DNA of 64,000 nt from Carex sylvatica (taxonomy: Eukaryota > Streptophyta > Magnoliopsida > Poales > Cyperaceae). Below the pieces are notes generated by a model, which saw only the letters and a program-made list of their open reading frames with translations, was not told where the DNA came from and made no database searches. A program made the position numbers and the translations under genes. The DNA is taken from positions 682,001-746,000 of the forward strand of contig CAXKVR010000034.1 of NCBI GenBank assembly GCA_964058845.1, written 5' to 3'. Within the stretch, counting starts at the first letter, position 1; the number at the start of each line of letters is the position of its first letter. Below, one piece after another: positions 1-11,095 of the stretch.

Positions 1-2075
1 TTTTAGATAATATATTATAAAGTCAATTGTCATAAATTAAGTTTGTAACTAAATTCATACATATTAAATTACTAAATCTTCAAATTCATATAAACACAGT
101 TTACAAAATAAATTCACACAAATTTATACCAATGCACAAATTCATACTTAGACCGAGTTGGCTCGCCAGCTCGCGAGCTAGCTAAGCTCCAGCTCAAACT
201 CATTAATTTTAAATCGAGCTAGTAATGAGCTAGCTCGTTAATAGCTCGGTCCACTAACAAACAAGTTGTTAGCGAGCGAGCCAGATACGAGTCACGATTG
301 ATCCACGAGCTACGAGCTTTTTTGCCACCGTATGATGTATGTATGTGATTTGGTGATTTGTGTACAAAGAGATGGAATAAAAATAAAAAATAAAACTGAG
401 GAAATGGATAAACAAATGTTGTGTAATTTCTTCGAAGACGACAAATAGTATTAAATTTTTGTAAAAAACTAAAAAGAATTAAGGGGCAAAAACTTCCTCT
501 GTTTTGTCATGACTCCTTTTAATTTGTCATAACTTATTGAATCAGTATCAATAAGTTAGGTCTGTTGGGGATACCAATTAATTAAGACTTTGAACCCTCT
601 GCTTTTGCTTTTGTCATGACTCCTCAACCTCTTATGTTACCCTTGTTGTTCAAGTCAGATAATAATATATTCTCTCTTCTAAAACATGATAAACAATCAA
701 ATCAAGGAGAGAAGAATCTTCCACGAACGAAGTCAAAATTCTCATGCCACGATTGGTTCTTCTGTGGCAATTGGCAAAGCTTGTAGTAAGTGGATTTGCT
801 TTTCACAACTTTAATCAAGAATATATAATGAGTTCTTGATTTAATAACAAAATAAAATATTTTTTTAATATAACAGATCGTAGATTTGAAATTTGAATAA
901 AATATATCTTATAAATATTAAACAATTTCATAATTTAAATTTCAACTTTTCATATAAAAAAAGAAGACAGAAAAGCTAGTCAAGGAAGAATCCGTTTTCT
1001 GATCATGCGTTTTCACATGATTAAGGATATAGTAATGATGAACAAATCTAACCATTTTAAACATAAAATTTGAAGGATAATTTAGCAAGAAAAAAAGAAA
1101 AGGATAAATCTAAAAATATGAAAAGTGCTAATTCTGCAGGTGGCATTAATTTTGTCTAGATTTTATCCACGATTCAACTCCACAATTTTAGTTGCAATAT
1201 ATACTCTGTCCATTTATGTTTAAACTATGCAATCGTCAATCTGTTCTAATTTCTGTTAACATTTTAATTTTTTTATCAATAATTGAAGTTCTAAAAATTT
1301 TATGTAAAAAAAGTTTACATGCGTTTTCATTTGACTATAGGTTCAAAGATTTTATAAATAATACAGAAATGTGGCATGAAGAACTAAACATATGTTGCTA
1401 TATTTTAATCTTACGGAAGATTACCGACCCGTATTCGTTAAAGCAAATATCGTTTTTTTTTTTTAGCTTATTAGGTTTGAATATGAATAAGGATCTTTTT
1501 CAATAGTTAAACGGCTAATGATATAGATAAATACTATTTTGTACATGCTATTTTATAGGATAATTATATAAAATAAAATTATATGATAATATTTGAGAAA
1601 TAATTAGTAATGGTAAAATTTATTTGTGTGATATTTCATATGATAATATTTGAGCAATAATTAATGATGTATTTTTATTACTTGGTGTATGTTTTTTGCT
1701 ATAAGAAAGTTAAACATATTATTTTTGTTTGCATGTTTTTTTATTTAGTTAAATAATTTAATTTGTCCAAAGAGATATTTGTGTGTTTTTTTTATATTCT
1801 CTTGTTTTATAGAGAAAAAATTAGTTGGAATTAATTACATTTTTTTTTTATTAATAATGTGAATATGTGATTGCATATGTATGAAATTAATGAGTTTTGA
1901 CGTTCTAACTATTTGTAAAATATAATAAAATTAATTATTATATTAGTATCATTTGTTATTTATTCGCTATTATTTTATTATCCGATAATTTTAACGGATA
2001 AAATAGAATAGGAATTATAAAGATAAAATATAGATAAAGTTAATTATTAGATATGAAAATACTGCCACCCTACCG
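1..2075. other. AT-rich intergenic region with a repeat remnant at its left edge
   Basis: No gene is supported here; the open frames are short and of AT-rich composition. Positions about 145-325 are locally GC-richer and dense in GAGCTCG-like words (GCTCG, GAGCTAG), a composition often seen inside small hAT-type elements. The left end would lie outside the window, so the element cannot be delimited. Confidence 0.5.
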
Positions 2076-2396
2076 TATCATATCCACCAAATTTTTTAAA
2101 AATATCATACCTCATAAAATGATAAATCAAAAGACCACGATTCTGTGAAATTTTGAAAAATAACATGGCCACATCTAGGAGAAGCCACTACTTTTCTGGT
2201 GGCCGCATCTAGGGGATGCGATGCGGCCACCTTTTTTTTTTTTTTTTTTTTTTCCCTTCTCGTGCGGCTGTTCAATCTGAACAAAAAAAAAATGAGGTGC
2301 GACCGTGTCAAAATTCGAATTTTTCAGAAAATATGGCGTTTGATTTATTGTTTTTTAGGGTATGATATTTCTAAAAATTTCGGTCATATCCATTGA
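2076..2396. mobile_element. MITE with long inverted ends (family shared with 39220-39536)
   Basis: The outer parts are imperfect inverted repeats. The left side reads ATATCATACC after an AAATTTTTT run, and the right side reads the complement, GGTATGATAT followed by AAATTTCGG. The centre has GC-rich hairpins (GTGGCCGCATC / GATGCGGCCACC) around a 22-T run. The same design and many of the same words recur at 39220-39536, so this is a family. Long inverted ends with no coding capacity suggest a Mutator-like or similar non-autonomous DNA element. The ends are approximate and no clear target-site duplication was found. Confidence 0.55.
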
Positions 2397-3129
2397 CAAC
2401 TCTACCGACCATTTAACATAATAATTGCCATTATGAAATGAAACAGTTCTTGCCTTTATTATCCCTCTAATTGAATGTACGCAATAGCAATGATAACATC
2501 ATCCTTTAATATTAAATTTTTTTTTTAGATCATTTAATATATAATTTATTCGACACAATAGCAACTATGTTAATTAGTCTGTCTTCACAATAATTGAGGA
2601 ATATGGAGTTCGATAGTAAAGATAAGTGGAAAAATGTTACAATCCCACAAATAAATAAAAAGATACATATTAATCTGTTAGCTTGAAAGAGTTCTGCATG
2701 AGCAATTGCATTTTCAAATTGGTTGCCGGTCACACTTTTTGTTGTATACAAAAACAGTTGGGTGGAAAAAAAATATTCGAAACTTTTTGTAAAAAAATTA
2801 GATGGGTAGTTTGACTCCGACCTCTTCTCGAAAAATATTGAATTCTTTTGAACTAATTGAATTTTGAAAAACAGTGACTCCAGCCTTTTTACAAATTTTG
2901 TACCGTCGGATCAAAATTAAATGTGTCGAATCAGAGCTATAATAGTATAATATATTATAGACAATTTGGTCTGAATCAAAATCATCCAAATTTAATAAAA
3001 CAACTTCTCTTGTAAAAACTACGATAATAATATATCCTAGAAGCATTTGACTATAAGTAGCATATGAATATACACCAATTGTTCTATGATTAATTATACA
3101 TTTCGTATTTCGTAAGATATATGCATCTA
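2397..3129. other. AT-rich intergenic sequence
   Basis: I see no gene, RNA or delimited repeat here. Open frames on the minus strand (around 2530-2750 and 2798-3046) have no recognisable domain and AT-rich codon use, and are treated as chance. Confidence 0.4.
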
Positions 3130-3530
3130 AAAAAACATTTTTAAATGCATCATGTGTCTTTCATGTCTCAATCGTATCTTATATTTTATCTCAGCTTTTA
3201 AAGTTTAAACAATCAATTCGAATCATTTAACATGATTTCCATACTATAATATGTTTGAAAATTTTGAAAAAAAAAAATACTTCTTTTAGATAGGTACGAG
3301 ATCATAGTTTTTAAGATAGTCTAGAATATTCTGAAAAAATTAATGATTTTGTGCATATAAAAAAATAGTAAAAAAATTCAAAAATATAAAATGTAGTCTC
3401 CCAACATATTTTACTATATAAATCATGTTGAATGGTTCGAATTAACTATTTGAATTTTAAAAGTAGAAATAAGAATGTAAAAAACCAATGAGGTATGATA
3501 TGAGGTATTTGAACCCTACTAAAAAATAAA
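3130..3530. repeat. Fold-back MITE, family A
   Basis: The left half (CATTTAACATGATTT near 3225) is the approximate inverted complement of the right half (AAATCATGTTGAATGG near 3420). Outer arms contain ATATTTTATCTCAGC on the left and related words inverted on the right. The same arm sequence recurs at 8138-8903 and at 27348-27752, so this is a dispersed palindromic MITE family. Ends are approximate. Confidence 0.5.
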
Positions 3531-3601
3531 ATAGAGGTCAAAATTTGTGCGAGTCCTTTCAGAAAAAAAAGGGAAAAAAAGAATGAGCACTGCATTGGAG
3601 G

Positions 3602-4056
3602 TAGGGCTGCACAAAAAATTCGTAGTTCGTGATTTGATTCGAGTTTGATTCGAAAAAGTTCAATTTGAAATAGTTCGAAATTAATTCAAACTGGACCTGG
3701 TTCGTTAGAAATAGTTTCGCGAACTATTCTAGTTTGAAATTCAAAGTAATGTGAACTGTTGATTTCTGCTGATGACTTATGTTCGCTGATGACTTAAAAA
3801 GTTAAAACATAAAGCCGCCGAGCTATAAGTCATAACTTGTAAGTTGTAGTCCTTGCTCTCAGTTCTAAAATCTTAGACGACTTTCACATCTCGTCTTCGG
3901 CGACTACGATTACTCTTTCTTGTCGTAAAAGATTCAAAATTGAGTTCGTAAAAATTTTGATTTGAAATTAATTCAAACCAAACTTAGTTCAAAATTAATT
4001 CAAACCAAACTCAAACTGAGGTAAGACCGATTTGGTTCGATTCATTTGCAGCCCTA
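3602..4056. mobile_element. Non-autonomous hAT element with 8-bp target-site duplication
   Basis: The element starts TAGGGCTGCAC and ends GTGCAGCCCTA-like (TTTGCAGCCCTA), forming terminal inverted repeats of about 11 bp. The flanks are ATTGGAGG (3594-3601) and ATCGGAGG (4057-4064), an 8-bp duplication with one mismatch, which is the hAT signature. The interior holds repeated AATTCAAACC / TTCGA words and no transposase. The ends match the hAT elements at 42786-49907 and 45509-46228. Confidence 0.8.
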
Positions 4057-4064
4057 ATCGGAGG

Positions 4065-5529
4065 TAATAGGAATTGTTACACGAGTTGGTGCCGCAGAAG
4101 ATAGATACTAACAAGGTCCTTTATGATGAAGCTAAGGCATGAAGACTCAGTCAGACGATAGATAGATACTGCAGTAAACACATGCAGATTCGCATAATTA
4201 AAGTAATTCAACATTGATATCTTGCATATCTTGATTAGGTGAAACCTAATTTTTGGGTGACCCACTTTTAATCTTGTACCCTTAACTTCACTACTAGATA
4301 ATTTATTAATTGAACTCGATATATGTGAAAAATACTAGCTAGTAGAGAATTAATTTGCTTCTGCGCGCGTACCTCAAATAAAAGGATTAATAACATTTCA
4401 GAAAGATAATTAAGAAAAAATATATTTACTTTGGTTTCTTTATTTTAAATTTTTAATTGAAACTTATACATTTTATTATATTGCTTTGATTTTTAAGATA
4501 AAATGTGTCATATATATGTGCTTTAACTTCTTCTTTCTTTCTTTTTTTTTTTTAAAATGGCATATAGGAGACTGAAATTTTAACACAATATTACAAAACA
4601 CTGCAAGGTAAACCTAAACCCAAAAGGCATCATACAACTAAATCAACCCACAAAATGATCAGCAGAAGAACCAGAAGAGCTAGAGTCCGAATTAGAAAAT
4701 AATAGGCATATGCATCAATAGCAGCACCCTCAGCTCTATCACGCAAGTAGTCAGACAGATCTGATCATTCGACCCAAGTCCTGGATCACCCTCTGAACTA
4801 TACTGGAAGCTTACCTTTCCCTGGGTACGTACGTATCGGAATCTGACAGGACAATGATGCTGCCTATCTGGTCCACAAGAGTTACATTCATAGGCAAAAT
4901 AATATGCTTTTAACTTCTTCTTTTTTTTGAGGGTGAGTTGGCAAGTACCATCTCACATTTTTCATTGATAAAAAAAGTATTTACATTACTTCCTAGCTCC
5001 TCATATAGATTGAAACAGTAATTTAATCTATATGCTTTTAACTTAAGTGACATTAAATATAAAGGTTCCTTGAAAATTAACCTTTGATCTAATGACAAAA
5101 GATGAATTGAGAAGTTATTATCTATATGAAAGGTCGCATGTTTGAAATATGATTGAGAAGTCCTTGTAAAAAAATTGTATTAACGTTGCTTTATGTAAGT
5201 CCAGAGGTACAAAAACATTTATTCATCTTTGTCAATACAAGCGCAATCAAACAAACCATTAGTCAGCAAATTAGTTATCATATATATTACTATTTTCCCT
5301 AAAAATTCCTTCATTATTTTCATCACAAAATAAATCAACAGCCATCATTGTGCAATACATCTAATTAATGTACGAGATAATGCAATAAAGGTCTACACCC
5401 AAAAATATAAAATAAAACAAAAATATTTAAATAAACATGTATATATGAATAGAGAAATCTCTATGTTGTATCTGTGAGAATGCCAATTGGCTTAAAAGAA
5501 GGGACCTACTGAACTACGACGAATTGAAT
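4065..5529. other. Intergenic region downstream of the GRAS gene
   Basis: No supported gene. A T-rich run at 4535-4551 followed by 4560-4900, read on the minus strand, has a Cys/His-spaced patch and may be a 3' remnant of a retroelement, but no domain could be fixed. The 3' UTR of the minus-strand GRAS gene should lie just below 5530. Confidence 0.35.
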
Positions 5530-6888
5530 TCACCATGAAGTTCGTCGCCAACAAGATATGGAGACGAGTCCCCGATCTCGCCATGTTAAGGCTATTTCAT
5601 GGCCTTCATCTCTCTCAAAAACCTCAAATCCACAATTAGCACCATCTCCTATCATTGTGCATGGGCTTTTAATTTTAAGGAGGAGCTTTGCTTGGCTCAA
5701 TGACCTAGAACTCATCCTTTTTCCTTCAAATCCAAACCCCTTCATAGTTTCTTTCCATGATTTATCATGCTCAAATGTTTCTTCTATGTACCCTGGACCA
5801 ATTTCTAGTTTAATTTTTTTACCAAGATAGTTCTTCTCTATATTAAATCTCTCAATGCTTTCCAAAGGCAAAAGCTCATGCAAAGAATCAAATATTGCCG
5901 TGTAGAAGTACAACAACTCCATGAAATTTGGTAGGAAGCTTCTTGTTCTTTGGTTTCTTTCTTTTTCTACCAAAACCACCAAAGATGGATTCATAGAATA
6001 TACAGAGGCCAGGGTATCCTTTATTTCTTGTAAACTGCTCAAAGTTTGTAAATAAAAAGGTAAATTCACAGCTAGTGTAGAATTAGCCTCAACATCTATA
6101 CTAGTAAAACTTGAACCTGTCAAGATCCCTTCAAATTTAAAGGATAGGTTAGCACAACCGTTTGCAAAGCTCTCTAGCCTCTCCTTGGTTACCCTGAGCT
6201 CCTCGACATTTCTACCGTACCCTGTTATAGTTAGAGAGATTGTTCTACTAGTTGTGGTCATATCAGAGAGGGACTGTATAAGAGAAGGCCATTGAAATCC
6301 GTAGGATGCATCAAAATCGATAACATGAATGCGACCTCCATTGATCACTGCTTCTTCTTCAAATGCTTCAATGATCTCTTGATTTGCGGTAAAATGTGCA
6401 AATTGGTAGAATGGGAGAACTCTATAGTACTCCATAAATGCCAAGAATTCGTCTTCTTGGGTAGCACATATTTTGTTCATAGAACCATAAAACCGCGATC
6501 TAGGAGAAAAAAGCCTAGTAGCTAAGGCATCAGCGAAATATGCAACCACTCGTTGGATTGGATCACTGATAAGAGATGAACTCATGTAGATCTCCTGCAA
6601 GGCATCGATAGCCGAACTCAGATCATGTATATCTACAGCTGTTGCAGCTCCAAAAAGTAAACCAACCAATCTTACATTCTTGTTTTCTTCATGATATCGG
6701 GGAATATCGACATGACCTTCCCCGAACACTTTATCTCTTGCTTCCAATAACCTCGAAATTTTACTGTCAACGGAGGAAACATTACCTGCGCTGACGGAAT
6801 CATCTTCTCCCTTCTCTTTAGAGGTCCATTTGCTGTCGATGCATAAGCGTAGGGTTAAGAGCTCTTCTTCATCAAGAATTTCACTCAT
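5530..6888 (-). CDS. GRAS family transcriptional regulator (single exon)
   Basis: A 452-residue protein read without introns, as is usual for GRAS genes. Seen in order: an acidic N-terminus, a leucine heptad region at about 70-165, a VHIID-type core (IHVIDFD, 187-193, followed by GFQWPSLIQ), a second leucine region at about 230-290, a PFYRE-like part with FDSL at about 333-336, and a C-terminal SAW motif (LTWRDRGLVSISCW, 434-447). These are plant nuclear co-regulators that work with DNA-binding partners. The HFTANQEIIEAF stretch and overall layout recall the NSP2/SCL26 branch, but I am not sure of the subfamily. The start is the first ATG of the open frame and follows a pyrimidine-rich leader (in gene sense purine-rich). 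The protein is shorter than many GRAS members because its N-terminal variable region is only about 65 residues. Confidence 0.88.
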   Translation of the reverse strand: MSEILDEEELLTLRLCIDSKWTSKEKGEDDSVSAGNVSSVDSKISRLLEARDKVFGEGHVDIPRYHEENKNVRLVGLLFGAATAVDIHDLSSAIDALQEIYMSSSLISDPIQRVVAYFADALATRLFSPRSRFYGSMNKICATQEDEFLAFMEYYRVLPFYQFAHFTANQEIIEAFEEEAVINGGRIHVIDFDASYGFQWPSLIQSLSDMTTTSRTISLTITGYGRNVEELRVTKERLESFANGCANLSFKFEGILTGSSFTSIDVEANSTLAVNLPFYLQTLSSLQEIKDTLASVYSMNPSLVVLVEKERNQRTRSFLPNFMELLYFYTAIFDSLHELLPLESIERFNIEKNYLGKKIKLEIGPGYIEETFEHDKSWKETMKGFGFEGKRMSSRSLSQAKLLLKIKSPCTMIGDGANCGFEVFERDEGHEIALTWRDRGLVSISCWRRTSW

Positions 6889-8137
6889 GTCCTCTCTTTT
6901 TATTTATTAAACTCTAGCTCAAAACATGTAAATGTTTTTGAGAAATGTTTATACAAGTTGGTGTACGTACGTAGAATAAGAGGTTTTCTAGGTTGGTACT
7001 AATAGGAAATGTAGTCAAAGTGTGTCTTTCTTGAGAGAGAGAGAGAGAGAGATTGGAAAAGAGAAAGAGGAGTTGGTCATGGCCTCCTTTTAGGAATGCA
7101 AACGGAATCTTAGGTGAGGGACATTTCCTTTGGATAAATAACCTCTTCTATAATTCTATTCCTTACATTAAATTGTCCTTTTCTTGATGGATTTTGTAAC
7201 TGGTTCTTGCAATCAGACATGCATTTGTTTTCTTGTTGGAATTGTATGCGTCAATCGCCTAACATACAATATTGCTAAACTCCTTTAATTTATAATAAAT
7301 CATTTTTGCTGACTACGCAAGTTACGTTGCTTGACTTGACTTGTACGCTAGTGTGTTTTAGTATAGAAAAGGAAAAGAGAATATTAGTCCTATAGTACTT
7401 CTGAATTGTATTAATTAACGTAGATGCATAAACGCCTTGTTTGGAATCATTTCTAGTATATAATCAATTGTAATGCGGTACAGAAGAGATGATTTTTTAT
7501 GTTACTTCAAGCAAAGGCAAAGACCCAATTTTCCGTGTGAATTTTATATTTATTCATTTTAGATCAAATATCCTTTGCTCTGACTACAAAGATATATATC
7601 CTTTACTTTTTTCCATTTGGAAGGCAACTGAGTCTGAGTATACGGAAATACATCATCAAATTCATTTTTCTCTGGTTTTACTGCATGGTGGGTTTTTTGT
7701 GATAGACTTACAGGGACGAAAAAAAAAGTTCAGGTAAATATAGATGAATTTGGATTATTTTATATATAGGAGCAAGAGAATGGTTCAGACACAAACTCAT
7801 CAGTACATGAGATGAGGCGGTCGACTAAGTACAGCGCAACAGAGAGTGGAAAGCACGGGGTAAGTGCAGACTATAATAGAGGATAGACTATGGCGACAAA
7901 GTCACTTGGAACCACCTCATCAGCAATAGCACAGGATATTGCATGATGCAATAGATACTTGACCCCCCTTCAAAATTCAAATAGTCAAATGGAACACATG
8001 ATTTGAGACTTCATGAACGCATAAAACGGGCTCAGATCATTGGATGGTGCTGCAATCCTTCGTGAGTGGACAGTAATTCTAAAATCTTTTTTAAATCTAG
8101 CCGTGGGCAGTTTTACTCGTGGCATTATTATAATATG
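6889..8137. other. Promoter side of the GRAS gene and intergenic sequence
   Basis: Upstream (higher coordinates) of the minus-strand GRAS gene. It contains a GA dinucleotide repeat at 7033-7052, read as CT in gene sense, which is common in plant 5' leaders. The rest is AT-rich with no supported gene. The open frame at 7489-7737 has no recognisable domain. Confidence 0.4.
7033..7052. repeat. (GA)10 microsatellite in the GRAS 5' flank
   Basis: Uninterrupted GA dinucleotides about 145 bp upstream of the GRAS start codon; (CT)n in the sense of the gene. It may lie in the 5' leader. Confidence 0.8.
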
Positions 8138-8903
8138 AGAGTAAGGTTAAAAAAATTAATTATTTGTCTCAAACATGGGCTCACATTTTTATCTCAGTTT
8201 TCAAAAATTAAAATAGTCAATTCAAAACACTCCACATGATCTTGAACTAGGGTGTACTTGAGTTTACCAAACTAACTTACTCAATTGACTTCAAACGAAG
8301 AATTCATATCGTTAAGATCCATCTATACCTTACGAGTGATGTATCTACATGTGTAAATTTTAAATTTGCAAATTAATTTAGTATAAAATCAAGTGATTAA
8401 TTTTAAAAGATTTATAAATTAATTTTAATGCATTCATTTTTTAATTTCTTTTTACCACTTGACTCTATACAAAATTAGCTCTAAAATATAAATTTTTTTG
8501 CATTTAGATTTATCACTTGTAAGATTGATGGATTTCAACGGTTTCGGTTCGTCATTTGAAGTCAATCCAATAAATTTTAGAGTTGAGTTCACAAAGAGAC
8601 TTAATGAACTTACGAATGCCCTATTTCTACTCTTAAAGATGCTTAAAGACCAAATTATATTATTTTTTTACTTTTTAGATATATACAAAATCACTATTTT
8701 TAAATGGTCCAAATTTTTTTTAAAAACATACTTTGTATCTATATAAAAAAGTTGTTAAAAAAATTAAAAAATAAAATAAAATAAATTTCATTTTTATATG
8801 AAGAACATATTAAATTGATCAGATTAACTATTTAAACTTTAAAAATAAAAATAAAAATGTGAGACATGATTACTGCAAAAATAGAACATTTTAACCTTGC
8901 TCT
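8138..8903. mobile_element. Composite MITE: family A element carrying a second MITE (family B, about 8248-8623)
   Basis: Outer inverted ends: AGAGTAAGGTTAAAA on the left and TTTTAACCTTGCTCT on the right. Just inside, the left and right arms are complementary and match family A (3130-3530, 27348-27752). The middle, about 8248-8623, is a second palindromic element beginning TAGGGTGTACTTGAG and ending in the complement-like ACTTACGAATGCCCTA. The left half of that inner element recurs at about 27771-27975. No coding capacity. Confidence 0.55.
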
Positions 8904-9784
8904 ATTAGTATACACTATACACTAATCGAGCACTGTGTTAATGTGTTTACTGGAGTACCTTCTAGAGCATCCGGGCCTACATCGTTAACAACTCTCTACA
9001 ATTGGATACTTATATTTTTCTTTTTGAGTATATATTGGACATCAAGTGAATCAACTATTTAATATTCAACTATTTAATATCCAGTTATCCACAAAAAATC
9101 TTCATCCATATTTTAAACCTACAACCTCCTGTGCATAATCTCCCACACAAAAGACTTGGTTTAGTATTTACCACTAAACTAAAGATTGATTCTCTATATT
9201 GGATAGTTTCTTAAACCCGTAACTTTTAAAACAAAAACCCAAAATCTTGAGACCTCTCGTCAGATTATTTATCTGGCGGTTAAATCAGATTCGGTTTAAA
9301 TCAAGCTATAATCCATTAAAAATTAGCTTTAGCTTATGACAATTACACCCGACTTCAAAAAAAAAAAAAATAGATTACACCTGACGTGATTCATTTACTC
9401 CATCTATTTCACTGTAAGGAGTAACTGTATCTATTGAGCAGGCCATGACGATTTACTGACGGTACATTTGGCAAAAACTATTTTTTACATAATAAAGTGA
9501 ATATAAACAAACAACTGCAAATTCAAAGAAACCGCCTATAGCTAATCAACATATTCGAACTCTAAAACATATTTCCCACCTCAACAATTGCCTTTGATGC
9601 ATTTAGTCCTACACATAAACAAGAGCTCAGAGTCGAGTGATCCAAGGGGTGCTAGTAATATGACAGGAACTAACTTATCACAACAAAAGTGTTATACCTA
9701 AATAATTGTTGAAGAAAACTTAGGCCAAGAATGTGTGCAATGTCAGCATTTTGATTTGCGCTTTGAGAGGACTAAAATGAAAAA
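8904..9784. other. Intergenic region, probable 3' flank of the DExH helicase gene
   Basis: No gene is supported. The 3' UTR of the minus-strand helicase should occupy the part just below 9785. The remainder is AT-rich with an A-run at 9358-9371. Confidence 0.4.
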
Positions 9785-11061
9785 TTATACAGATACTGAG
9801 GATTGCTGAGCTTTTTCTTCCTCCAAGAGCAAATGCACAATGGACTTAACCACCTGATTGTTGACCAAAGTAGTCACCTGACAACAACAAAATCTTTCAA
9901 CCTCAAATATGCAGCACTTTATCTATCTAAAGATTACTTGACAAGCTGCTTTGGATCCAGCTAGTTCACGGGCGGGGGGGGGGGGGGATCACTTGGTTTC
10001 AGGTCATTTTTTTTATTTGACCTGTTTTAGGACTCAAATCATCCTAGATTCAGATCGACAGGCTTCAGGTTTCAGGCCAATTGAGTCTGAGACTCAGGTA
10101 ATTGACCTGGTAAAGTTTATTTTAGAGCAGCAGTTGTGTTTTTGAGGTCAAATCAGTTCATAAGTCAGGTTAAGCAGATCAAGGAATCATGTCGAACCAG
10201 TCAGGTTGAGGTCTCGATCTAGTCAAATTCCGGTCAGCTCAAATTTCAGGTCTACTTAGGTCCTGGACTATAGTCGTGTTACGGTGCGGGTTGATCATGT
10301 TAGGGTCAGATCAAGTTTTGGATCATTGACCATTCAGAAAAAGAGTAGGGTCAGGTTCAGCTTATCCGATTAACTTATTCACTCCAACAATATTACAACG
10401 CACAGTATATGCAGAGTATTAGACCCCCAACTAAAAACAAGAAGAGAAATATTTGAATAATAACATACTACCTCTGGCTTTCTTATGAGTTCTTTTAAAA
10501 CTGCATCAAGGGTTGTCCGGAGTTCTTTAAACAAGACTGCTGTTTGCGCTGGAGCAGTTAACCTTAACCAACCGTCTATTACCACAGATCCGGACTAGCA
10601 AAGGATGAAACAAAAGCAATGAACATATGAGTTTCTCGTTCCTCTCTTTAAGGAACATTAACATGTTGAATAGCCATCATATCACAAGAGTAAAATTACC
10701 TGATGCTGAATAACCATGTGACTACCAAATAATAAAATCGAATATGGAGAGACCACACTTGAATCACGCAAAAATATTTTTGTTGTCTCTACCTAGAATA
10801 AAATTAAGAAGAATAATCAAAGAAATTGAGACATTTCCTCTAGGATCCTGTTTGTTTCAGAAATATGATCTGAAAACGAAATAAACACATCATTTGATCC
10901 CTCGAAAACAAGGAAAATTTCACATACACCATACAAAATATGAAAATACCACTTCTGGACTTCCCAAGTTTTATCCTAACATATCTAAGCTACTACTTCC
11001 ATCCTCAATTATTGGACACACCGATGACGATGGAGGGGTAATTTAGGAACTCTTAAAAAGA

Positions 11062-11095
<34 letters not shown>

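Noticed and set aside
1192..1506. 104-codon plus-strand frame in AT-rich DNA
   Set aside because: No domain, Phe/Ile/Leu/Lys-driven composition, no context.
4560..4900. Possible LINE or gag-like remnant on the minus strand with a zinc-knuckle-like Cys/His patch
   Set aside because: No reverse transcriptase or target duplication was found, and the pattern is too short to classify.
10030..10145. Plus-strand frame after the G run in the last helicase intron
   Set aside because: Antisense, inside an intron, repeat-like composition, no domain.
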